Positions 1-6,613 of a stretch of DNA of 64,000 nt are shown piece by piece. Below the pieces are notes generated by a model, which saw only the letters and a list, made by a program, of their open reading frames with translations, made no database searches and was not told the DNA's origin. The stretch's first letter is position 1. Each line of letters starts with the position of its first letter. The stretch covers positions 5,142,501 through 5,206,500 of the forward strand of contig NZ_VSRN01000001.1 in the NCBI RefSeq assembly GCF_008369915.1. The letters run 5' to 3'. Source of the DNA: Dyadobacter sp. UC 10 (lineage in GTDB: Bacteria; Bacteroidota; Bacteroidia; Cytophagales; Spirosomataceae). The position numbers and the translations under genes are program-made.

Positions 1-1
1 A

Positions 2-286
2 ATTACGCCGCTTTGCGGAAACGGGATGAGTATGGGAATGCACGCTTCTTTGCTGCTGGCCGGGGAAATAGCGAAATATTTACATAACCAGCAATCCCGC
101 GAAGCACTCAGCACCCACTATCACAGGGCCTGGGAGCAGGCATTTGGAAAACGCATCACAGCCGGATATTACCTTCAGAACCTGTTCGGGAAACGACTGA
201 CAACCGATCTCGCATTGCGTTTTCTGGACAAATCTCCTCTGCTTTTGAATAAACTTGTAGCCCTCACGCACGGTGAGAAATTCTAG
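2..286 (+). CDS. FAD-dependent oxidoreductase, C-terminal fragment (gene starts before the window)
   Basis: The open frame enters from the left edge; only the last 94 residues are present. The fragment begins with ITPLCGNGMSMGMHAS, which resembles the C-terminal FAD-contacting segment of geranylgeranyl-reductase-like flavin monooxygenases (P-x-x-G-x-G-x-x-x-A type), followed by a helical tail. Its stop codon overlaps the stop of the convergent lycopene cyclase gene by a few bases. Members of this family occur near carotenoid or type III polyketide genes in Bacteroidota, but which pathway this one serves cannot be told from the fragment. The family call is moderately safe; the substrate is unknown. 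Confidence 0.6.
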   Translation: MTPLCGNGMSMGMHASLLLAGEIAKYLHNQQSREALSTHYHRAWEQAFGKRITAGYYLQNLFGKRLTTDLALRFLDKSPLLLNKLVALTHGEKF

Positions 287-987
287 CTGATACGGGTTGT
301 GAGTGTGCGTCTTGCCAGCAATTTTTCAAACAAAAATGTATTTAAAAGCAGCATTAGCATACCGTAGAAAAGGTCTTCGACGGGTATGGTCAAAAAACGA
401 ACGCCTACATTTTCAGCATCGTTATACCACACAATCGGTTCGTCAAGCCCCGTTCCGGTCAGGATTCCGTTGACGATAATAAAGGGTATCAGCAGGAACA
501 TGTGTGAGTAAAGGAACAGGCTCAGCCACTTCGCTTTGACGTAAAACTTTAAATACAAAAGAAAAAGTGTGAGCAATACGGAAGTGGAAAGCGTGTAGGC
601 ACGGTCGTAAAACAGGACGGCTGCGGCTGCTGAAACAATAATGAAAAGCCACAAAACGAAATTCTCCGCCCTGATCCGGTAATCTGTGCTCAGAAACACA
701 CGGAATGTGTAATAGGTAAAAATGCAGGCGTAAGGAATGCAAATGAAAAAGAGGATTTCTTCAATGGGCAAATCCAGCAAATAGATTCCCAGAAGATACT
801 TGGGCGTAAATCCCCAGACACCGATTTTTGTAAAAAAACTATCCCAGACGATAAAGGGCAGCGCTGACAGCAGTATTGCCGGCCAGAGTACCGGCCAGTG
901 TTTACTCAGACCGATTTTAGGATGAAAGGAAGCGAGTATTGGGATTGAAATGGACGCCAGGTCTATCAATAGATAAAGTGAATTCAT
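283..987 (-). CDS. Lycopene beta-cyclase, fused CrtYc-CrtYd type
   Basis: A membrane protein of 234 residues with about six to seven hydrophobic segments. It holds the two repeated motifs of the heterodimeric/fused lycopene cyclase family: LPIEEILFF in the first half and IPVEDLFYG in the second, each followed by a hydrophobic helix. It should close both ends of lycopene to give beta-carotene in the inner membrane. I chose the ATG at 987 because it overlaps the crtZ stop as ATGA; a longer frame to 1050 would lie inside crtZ. It is the last gene of the carotenoid operon. The family differs from the soluble FAD cyclases CrtY/CrtL found in many proteobacteria. Confidence 0.88.
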   Translation of the reverse strand: MNSLYLLIDLASISIPILASFHPKIGLSKHWPVLWPAILLSALPFIVWDSFFTKIGVWGFTPKYLLGIYLLDLPIEEILFFICIPYACIFTYYTFRVFLSTDYRIRAENFVLWLFIIVSAAAAVLFYDRAYTLSTSVLLTLFLLYLKFYVKAKWLSLFLYSHMFLLIPFIIVNGILTGTGLDEPIVWYNDAENVGVRFLTIPVEDLFYGMLMLLLNTFLFEKLLARRTLTTRIS

Positions 988-1457
988 TTTGCGACCGTTT
1001 TTTTCGCTTCTCTGAAATATTTCAATGGTACCCAAAGCATCCCAAAACATTCACCTTCGTGCTTTTCTAAATGTTTGTGATGCATTTTGTGGGCCCGCCT
1101 GATCGCCCTTAAATAGACAGAATCCGTATTTCGGAAAAGCTTGAAACGCTGATGAATGAAGATGTCGTGGACAAAAAAGTAGGTAAAACCGTAAATGGTA
1201 ATGCCGAGACCGATCCAGAATAAATAGTTGAGATCCTGATTGAGGCCGATCGTCAGGAACAGAATGCCCGGAGTGGCGAATATGACAAAAAAGTAATCGT
1301 TTTTCTCAAAAAAATCGCCGTCGTCGCGCTGGTGGTGGTCGTGGTGTAAAAACCATAAAGCACCATGCATCAGGTATTTATGGGCAAGCCAGGCAATGCA
1401 TTCCATACCGATGAATGCTGCGAAGGTAATCACTGTATTTGTAATCCAGATCGGCAT
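984..1457 (-). CDS. crtZ: Beta-carotene hydroxylase CrtZ
   Basis: A 157-residue membrane di-iron hydroxylase of the fatty acid hydroxylase/sterol desaturase group. The histidine clusters are visible: HKYLMH, HHDHH, and a later HKMHH followed by H in HLEKH. It hydroxylates the beta rings of beta-carotene at C3 and C3', giving zeaxanthin. It lies 28 bases after idi and overlaps the cyclase start by 4 bases, so the two are probably translationally coupled. Length is normal for the bacterial CrtZ family. Confidence 0.92.
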   Translation of the reverse strand: MPIWITNTVITFAAFIGMECIAWLAHKYLMHGALWFLHHDHHQRDDGDFFEKNDYFFVIFATPGILFLTIGLNQDLNYLFWIGLGITIYGFTYFFVHDIFIHQRFKLFRNTDSVYLRAIRRAHKMHHKHLEKHEGECFGMLWVPLKYFREAKKTVAK

Positions 1458-1485
1458 AATATCAAATTGGGGCCGGTTGAAATAT

Positions 1486-2007
1486 CTATTTTTTAAGCCT
1501 GATTTTTTCTGAAACTTCGTCGAAGCAAATTTTAAGCCACTCCGTGTAGCGCGAGGGATTTTGAGAGAGGTCCTTTTTTAAGTCGCTCAACTTTATGTAT
1601 TTAAAGTCGCTCACTTCTTCGGTATTGATCAAAGGTTTCTCATCCGAAATGCCCCAGAAAACGTGGTCAAGTTCGTTTTCGGTCAATCCGTTTTCAAGGG
1701 CCGCGCGATATTGAAATGTGAAAAGAAAATCGAGCCCGGCCGTGATACCCATTTCTTCACGCAGCCGCCTTACTGCTGCATGGTGCGCCGACTCGTCGGG
1801 AAAAGGATGACTGCAGCAGGTATTCGACCACAATCCTTCCGAGTGATATTTTCCGAATGCGCGTCTCTGCAACAGCATTTCGCCGTTTGTATTAAAAATA
1901 AACACCGAAAAGGCACGGTGGAGCATTCCTTTCTGGTGTGCTTCCAGTTTGGGCATCAGGCCCACGGCTTCGTCTTCTTCATTTACCAGAACAACTTGAT
2001 CTTGCAT
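1486..2007 (-). CDS. idi: Isopentenyl-diphosphate delta-isomerase, type I
   Basis: A Nudix-fold protein of 173 residues that interconverts isopentenyl and dimethylallyl diphosphate, raising precursor supply for carotenoids. The type I catalytic cysteine motif NTCCSHP is at residues 62-68, the Nudix-like acidic segment RRLREEMG follows at about 80-87, and the second acidic motif ENELDHVFWG is near 110-119. It sits in the carotenoid operon between crtB (52-base gap) and crtZ (28-base gap), which supports a dedicated role in pigment synthesis. Confidence 0.93.
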   Translation of the reverse strand: MQDQVVLVNEEDEAVGLMPKLEAHQKGMLHRAFSVFIFNTNGEMLLQRRAFGKYHSEGLWSNTCCSHPFPDESAHHAAVRRLREEMGITAGLDFLFTFQYRAALENGLTENELDHVFWGISDEKPLINTEEVSDFKYIKLSDLKKDLSQNPSRYTEWLKICFDEVSEKIRLKK

Positions 2008-2059
2008 ATTATTGGTGGGTTTCGGGGCTGATCGTTCGCACTATATTAATGGTACAACG

Positions 2060-2896
2060 TCATAACAGGTCAAACTGGTGCCTCAAAAGTGAACGAAACA
2101 TCAGGCCCAGCTTGTCGTAATCAGGGATTCTGATCCTCGCATTCATGACTTTTTCGGCCGGAGTCTCCTTTATTCTCAGAAACAGTTTTTTATAATAATA
2201 ATAGGCCAGATAAACTCCGCGCCTCGCGCCGCCGGGTAATTTCCTGATGCCTATCAGCGCATTGTCAAAATCTTCCTGGATTTCGGCCTGAATAATTTCT
2301 TTGTCCCTGCGTGAAAAATGGTCAAAGTTCACTTCCGGGAAATAGGTACGCCCCAGGTCCTGGTAATCGGCTTTGAGGTCGCGCAAAAAGTTGACTTTTT
2401 GAAAAGCGGCACCCAGTTTCATAGCATACGGTTTCAATTCCTGGAATATCCGGTCGTCGCCTTCCGAAAACACACGGAGGCACATCAGGCCGACTACCTC
2501 AGCCGAGCCGAGTACATACTCATGAAACGTGTCCCGCGTGTGCTCTTTTTTCATCAGATCCATTTCCATACTTCTCAGAAACGTATCAATCAGCTCCCAT
2601 TCAATATGATATGCATTGACAACATGCTGGAAACTATTCAGGATCGGATTGATACTGATCCCTTTTCGGATCGCATCCACGGTGGCTTCCCTGATTTCGG
2701 CCATCATCGCCACTTTGTCGTAGTCATGAAAACTGTCGACGATTTCGTCGGCCAATCTCACAAAGCCGTAAATCGCATAGATCGGCGCGCGTAGTGCGGG
2801 TTTGAGAAAGTAGATACCCAGTGAAAAGGAGGTGCTGTAAAGCTGTGTGGTTTTCTTGCTGCACGATGCCGATAAGTTGTCATACAGGATTTTCAT
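2060..2896 (-). CDS. crtB: Phytoene/squalene synthase family protein, phytoene synthase CrtB
   Basis: A 278-residue all-helical prenyl synthase that condenses two geranylgeranyl diphosphates to phytoene. Both aspartate-rich motifs are present: ADEIVDSFHDY near residue 50 and RDLKADYQDLGRTYFP in the second half. It starts 6 bases after crtI, as expected for the classic crtI-crtB pair. A squalene or diapophytoene synthase role is possible from sequence alone, but the neighbours crtI, crtZ and lycopene cyclase make phytoene the likely product. Confidence 0.92.
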   Translation of the reverse strand: MKILYDNLSASCSKKTTQLYSTSFSLGIYFLKPALRAPIYAIYGFVRLADEIVDSFHDYDKVAMMAEIREATVDAIRKGISINPILNSFQHVVNAYHIEWELIDTFLRSMEMDLMKKEHTRDTFHEYVLGSAEVVGLMCLRVFSEGDDRIFQELKPYAMKLGAAFQKVNFLRDLKADYQDLGRTYFPEVNFDHFSRRDKEIIQAEIQEDFDNALIGIRKLPGGARRGVYLAYYYYKKLFLRIKETPAEKVMNARIRIPDYDKLGLMFRSLLRHQFDLL

Positions 2897-2902
2897 AGTG
2901 TA

Positions 2903-4405
2903 TCAGTTTAGGGATTTCAACAGTTCGTTGGCGGCAATCTGGCCGGAAATAATCGCCGGAGGTACGCCCGGACCCGGTACCGTCAGTTGCCCGGCGTAAA
3001 AGAGGTTGGTGACCTTGGTACTTTTCATTTTTGGTTTAAAAATGGCTGTCTGCATCAGCGTATTGGCCAACCCGTAAGCATTGCCTTTGTAAGCATTGTA
3101 GTCACCCTTGAAATCGGACACGGAATAGCTCCTTTTAAATATGATATGTTCTCTGACGGGCACACCTGCAAATTTTTCGAGCCTGTCCATCAAAAGCGTG
3201 AAATATCTTTCTCTGATGGCCTCGGGGTCTTCCAGCCCGGTCGCGACAGGCATGAGCACAAATAGGTTTTCGCAACCCTCAGGGGCAACAGAAGGGTCGG
3301 TTTTAGATGGGCAGCAAACGTAAAAAAGCGGTTTTGTCGGCCATTTTTTGTCTTTATAAATCTCCACGGCGTGTTGCCCGAAATCTTCATCAAAAAACAG
3401 GTTATGGTGCCGGAGCTTGTCAACCTTTCTGCTTATACCCAAATAAAATAACAGGCAGGAGGGAGCGAACGTCCGGCTTTCCCAGTAGGAGGCCGGGTAC
3501 ATTTGATATTCCGGGTCCAATAGAGTTGATTCAATATGTTGGTAATCAGCACTTCCCACTACCGCGTCGACGTTTTGTAACATGCCGTTGGCGCGTATTT
3601 GCCGGATTGTGCCGTCTGAAATTTCGAGCTTTTCGATGCGTTGGCCGGTGCGAAATGTCACACCCTCGCTTTCTGCAATCTGCTGGAATGCTTCGGCCAC
3701 TTTGCCAAAGCCGCCCATCGGGTAATAAGTGCCCTGTTTTAATCCCGAGAAGTTCATCAGGCTGTATAATGCGGGTGTGTCGCGCGGCATTGCGCCCAGG
3801 AACAGGACCGGGAATTCGATCAATGCCAGCAGGCGCGGATCGCGGAAGTATTGTCGCGCATGTGATGAAAATGAGGTGAATAGCTGAATTTTCAGTGCTT
3901 TTTGCAGGAGTCCGAGACTGAAGAACTCGGTGAAGGAATGCCCTGGTTTGTAAACCATATCCTGCATTCCGACTTCATATTTGAACTCACCTTCTGCAAT
4001 AAACTTTCGGAGCTTCGCAGCACTTCCGGGTTCCATGCTTTCGAAAAGGGCGCATATTTCTTCAAAATCTCCGGGAATATCGATGAGCTCCGCGTTGCCG
4101 AATATCACTGCAAATCCGGGGTCCAGTTTTTTCAGATCGTAGAAATCAGCGGATGTTCTGCCAAATTTTTGAAAAAAGCGCTCGTAAACATCGGGCATCC
4201 AATACCAGCTTGGGCCCATATCAAATACAAATCCGCCCTCCGAAAAAGTGCGCGCGCGCCCTCCTGTCATTTCGTTTTTTTCGAAAACAGTCACATTGTT
4301 ACCTGCCTTTGCCAGCAGTGCCGCCGCCGCCATGCCGGAAAATCCCGATCCGATCACGGCGATTTTCCGCGCCGGGGTATTTGTATTTTGACCCTTATTC
4401 TGCAT
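2903..4405 (-). CDS. crtI: Phytoene desaturase CrtI
   Basis: A 500-residue FAD-dependent desaturase that converts phytoene to lycopene. The N-terminal dinucleotide motif VIGSGFSGMAAA and the following EKNEMTGGRARTF are intact, and the C-terminal signature NLFYAGQLTVPGPGVPPAI matches the CrtI FAD-binding end. Its start overlaps the end of the MerR/B12 regulator gene by 11 bases, so regulator and desaturase are expected on one transcript. Length is typical for CrtI. Confidence 0.94.
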   Translation of the reverse strand: MQNKGQNTNTPARKIAVIGSGFSGMAAAALLAKAGNNVTVFEKNEMTGGRARTFSEGGFVFDMGPSWYWMPDVYERFFQKFGRTSADFYDLKKLDPGFAVIFGNAELIDIPGDFEEICALFESMEPGSAAKLRKFIAEGEFKYEVGMQDMVYKPGHSFTEFFSLGLLQKALKIQLFTSFSSHARQYFRDPRLLALIEFPVLFLGAMPRDTPALYSLMNFSGLKQGTYYPMGGFGKVAEAFQQIAESEGVTFRTGQRIEKLEISDGTIRQIRANGMLQNVDAVVGSADYQHIESTLLDPEYQMYPASYWESRTFAPSCLLFYLGISRKVDKLRHHNLFFDEDFGQHAVEIYKDKKWPTKPLFYVCCPSKTDPSVAPEGCENLFVLMPVATGLEDPEAIRERYFTLLMDRLEKFAGVPVREHIIFKRSYSVSDFKGDYNAYKGNAYGLANTLMQTAIFKPKMKSTKVTNLFYAGQLTVPGPGVPPAIISGQIAANELLKSLN

Positions 4406-5282
4406 CGTTCAGCATTTCAATCAGTTTATCAATTGATCCGATTTGCGTAATCGGGTATTCAGAAATTTTTTTGCGCATGTCCGGATTGCCGCAGGAAAGG
4501 CAAAGCATCGAATCTCCAAAATCGGTGATCAGCTTGCGCAACATATCATCCAGCTGGTCATGATTTCCGATTATAAATGAATATATATGTGAAGGTCTGC
4601 ATTGCTTCACGACATGTGCCAGGTCGCTGTGCGGCACGCGCGCGCCGAGATATATTACGTTTTGTCCGCGCTGCCGGATCAAATAATTCGCAAATAACAA
4701 GCCGATTTCATGGTCCTCCTGTTCGTTCAGATACAGCAGCCATTTTTGAGAGGAATTTTCCGGAAGCGGGAGCGAATCGATTGCAGCAAACAGTTTCTGG
4801 CGGACCAGGTTCGATAAAAAATGTTCCTGAGAAGGAAGCAGGTCGTCCTTTACCCACAGAAGCCCGGTTCTGACAAGCAGCGGGTAGATAACTTTTTCAT
4901 ATGTTTTTTTGATTCCAAATTTTTTCACCGCATTGCCGAATGCTTCTTCGAACATGGCTGCGTCGAATGTTGCAGTAGCAATCAATGCCTGGTTTACGAT
5001 CGCCTCAACGTGGTTATCGCTCTGGAAGGAGCCCGCTATAACCTTATCGATTTCCTCAGCCATCTGCCTCTTGTTAAGCTGGCTGATACGCGAAATCTTC
5101 ATGCCCTGGTTCAGCAACGTGCAGACATTCAGTAGTTTCTTCAGTTGCTCGTCATCATAATACCTGATATTCGTGTCAGTCCTCCCGGGCGTAAGCAGGC
5201 CGTAGCGTTGCTCCCATATACGAATGGTGTGCGCCTTCATGTTGCTGATACGTTCCAGGTCTTTGATAGAATATGACGACAT
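4395..5282 (-). CDS. MerR-family regulator with cobalamin-binding domain, CarH/LitR-like
   Basis: A 295-residue transcription factor and first gene of the carotenoid operon. Residues 1-75 are a MerR winged helix (RIWEQRYGLL, then RYYDDEQL). The rest matches a B12-binding region: a helical cap with W143 and E153-H154, which fits the Wx9EH motif of the light sensor CarH, then E189-x-H191-x-x-G194, where His191 would be the lower axial cobalt ligand, and a Rossmann-like LGARVPHSDL segment. CarH proteins bind adenosylcobalamin, repress carotenoid genes in the dark and release DNA in light. The residue after Trp143 is Val, not the His seen next to the Trp in Thermus CarH. It probably represses itself and the operon; light response is inference. 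Confidence 0.85.
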   Translation of the reverse strand: MSSYSIKDLERISNMKAHTIRIWEQRYGLLTPGRTDTNIRYYDDEQLKKLLNVCTLLNQGMKISRISQLNKRQMAEEIDKVIAGSFQSDNHVEAIVNQALIATATFDAAMFEEAFGNAVKKFGIKKTYEKVIYPLLVRTGLLWVKDDLLPSQEHFLSNLVRQKLFAAIDSLPLPENSSQKWLLYLNEQEDHEIGLLFANYLIRQRGQNVIYLGARVPHSDLAHVVKQCRPSHIYSFIIGNHDQLDDMLRKLITDFGDSMLCLSCGNPDMRKKISEYPITQIGSIDKLIEMLNDAE

Positions 5283-5317
5283 TTTGTTTAACTTTTTTTA
5301 AAATTACTTAAACAAAA
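5282..5317. promoter_or_regulatory. Perfect 10-bp inverted repeat at the carotenoid operon start, candidate operator
   Basis: TTTTGTTTAA at 5282-5291 is the exact reverse complement of TTAAACAAAA at 5308-5317, with a 16-base spacer. The left arm touches the A of the regulator start codon. The half-site centres are about 26 bases apart. MerR/CarH-family repressors bind paired half-sites at the promoter of the operon they lead, so this is the obvious candidate for autoregulation. The symmetry is seen directly; the protein partner is inferred. Confidence 0.5.
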
Positions 5318-5360
5318 ACTTTTTCATAATTATTTGCGAAAAAATTAAATTCTTCTGCTA

Positions 5361-5402
5361 TTGATATTTAAAATATCTTATATTTGGTTTCTTAAATATC
5401 AA
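5361..5402 (+). promoter_or_regulatory. 11-bp inverted repeat flanking a -7 element, operator of the XRE/S24 gene
   Basis: TTGATATTTAA at 5361-5371 is the exact reverse complement of TTAAATATCAA at 5392-5402. Inside lies a further GATATTT-A-AAATATC palindrome (5363-5377). TATATTTG at 5379-5386, which fits the Bacteroidota -7 consensus TAnnTTTG, lies between the arms, so a bound repressor would hide the promoter. No good -33 TTG at normal spacing is seen. Likely autoregulatory. Confidence 0.45.
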
Positions 5403-5411
5403 TCGTTCGTT

Positions 5412-6230
5412 ATGAAAACTCAGGAGATTTTTTGGTCGGTTAACATTAAGTTCTTACGTCTGCGTCAAAAATTGAGCCAGGAGGCCTTGGCGGAAAAGTT
5501 GGGGATCAGCAGGGTGAAGCTGAATGCGCATGAAAGCGGGCGCACGGCCAATCCGACGATCGATGACCTGATCAATTTTTCCGAGTTTTTCCGCATGAGC
5601 ATTGACAGTATCCTGAAAATAGACCTTACTAAGCTCTCCGGTCAGAAAATAAGGGACCTGGAAAAAGGTAGTGAGCTATTTATGAAAGGCGACCAGATTC
5701 GCGTCCTGGCGATCACGGTCGATAAGGAAGAGCAGGAAAACATCGAATATGTTCCGGTCCACGCCAAAGCAGGTTACCGGTCAGGTTATGCAGACCCTGA
5801 ATTTTTGGCGACATTACCGAGGTTCAATTTGCCCACCGTTCCCAGGAACGGAACGTTCAGGATGTTCCCTACTGTGGGAGATTCGATGCTGCCAGTGCCG
5901 GAAGGCAGCGACATTATCACGCGTTATGTTCAGGACTGGACCGCCATCAAGCCGGAAACCCCTTGTATCGTTATATTGAAAGGTGACCAGGATTTTGTTT
6001 TCAAACAGGTTACTATCAATAAGGATGGAACCGTGTTGCTGCAATCTTTCAACAAACAGTATTTCGCGTACACAGTGCCAATCACGGATGTAATCGAATT
6101 TTGGGAATACTATAGTTTCCACAGCAAGCAGCTTCCGGAGCCGCAGTCGGATATGCAGCAGCTCATGCGGATGTTACAGGATATGCAGAATGAAATCAAG
6201 GAAATAAAAGGTAAAGCTGTATACAAATAA
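5412..6230 (+). CDS. XRE-family transcriptional regulator with S24 (LexA-like) peptidase domain
   Basis: A 272-residue protein with an N-terminal helix-turn-helix (about residues 10-60, LSQEALAEKLGISRVKLNAH) and a C-terminal S24 domain. The catalytic serine lies in VGDSMLPV and the candidate lysine in DFVFKQV; an Ala-Gly pair in HAKAGYRSGY sits where LexA-type repressors self-cleave. The ATG at 5412 is preferred to an upstream TTG at 5361 because the latter lies in the operator. Divergent from the carotenoid operon with a shared 129-base intergenic region. Likely a self-cleaving or stress-responsive repressor; targets beyond its own promoter are unknown. Confidence 0.85.
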   Translation: MKTQEIFWSVNIKFLRLRQKLSQEALAEKLGISRVKLNAHESGRTANPTIDDLINFSEFFRMSIDSILKIDLTKLSGQKIRDLEKGSELFMKGDQIRVLAITVDKEEQENIEYVPVHAKAGYRSGYADPEFLATLPRFNLPTVPRNGTFRMFPTVGDSMLPVPEGSDIITRYVQDWTAIKPETPCIVILKGDQDFVFKQVTINKDGTVLLQSFNKQYFAYTVPITDVIEFWEYYSFHSKQLPEPQSDMQQLMRMLQDMQNEIKEIKGKAVYK

Positions 6231-6613
6231 TTGTATGTTCAGGCAGAGTCACTTCCTGTATCGGGGCGTTTGTCTGAGAGGGTGATTCTTGTTATAATAC
6301 AACTTCAAAGTTTCGGTTTAACCTTAAATCGAAACTTTTCTAATGTATTTCGTAGCGGATTTTAGATGAAATCCACTTTTTTTGCTCCATTGTTGTAGAA
6401 TTAGTGCTTTAAATAGTTAAAATTTACTTACGGGTATCTTAAATATAGTTAACAACCTGATTGTGGGCTTTATTTGTATAGTGCAATTTTTGAATTCTTG
6501 ATACCCCGAAAATGGTCTGAGTTACCCCAAACTTAGCAGCCATGGTCACAAAAAGAATTATTGTTTTTTAGAGGCGGCATAATTTCGTTGAGAAATCAAA
6601 ACTCGACTCAACA
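6231..6613. other. Intergenic region of 383 bases with a near-palindrome and a terminator
   Basis: Holds an imperfect 32-base palindrome at 6307-6338 (AAAGTTTCG at one end, CGAAACTTT at the other, one mismatch inside the arms, two-base centre) and a terminator-like hairpin at 6357-6383. The remaining stretch up to the next gene is AT-rich; I find no convincing TTG / TAnnTTTG promoter and no coding frame or tRNA. Confidence 0.5.
6357..6383 (+). terminator. Rho-independent terminator after the XRE/S24 gene
   Basis: GGATTT (6357-6362), loop TAGATG, AAATCC (6369-6374), then AC and a run of seven T. The stem is short (6 bp), so it is weak, but the position after the regulator and the T run fit. 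Confidence 0.5.

Noticed and set aside
3307-3879. 190-residue plus-strand frame opposite crtI
   Set aside because: Rich in Arg, Pro, Gly and Cys as expected for a reverse-frame shadow; crtI is complete on the other strand.
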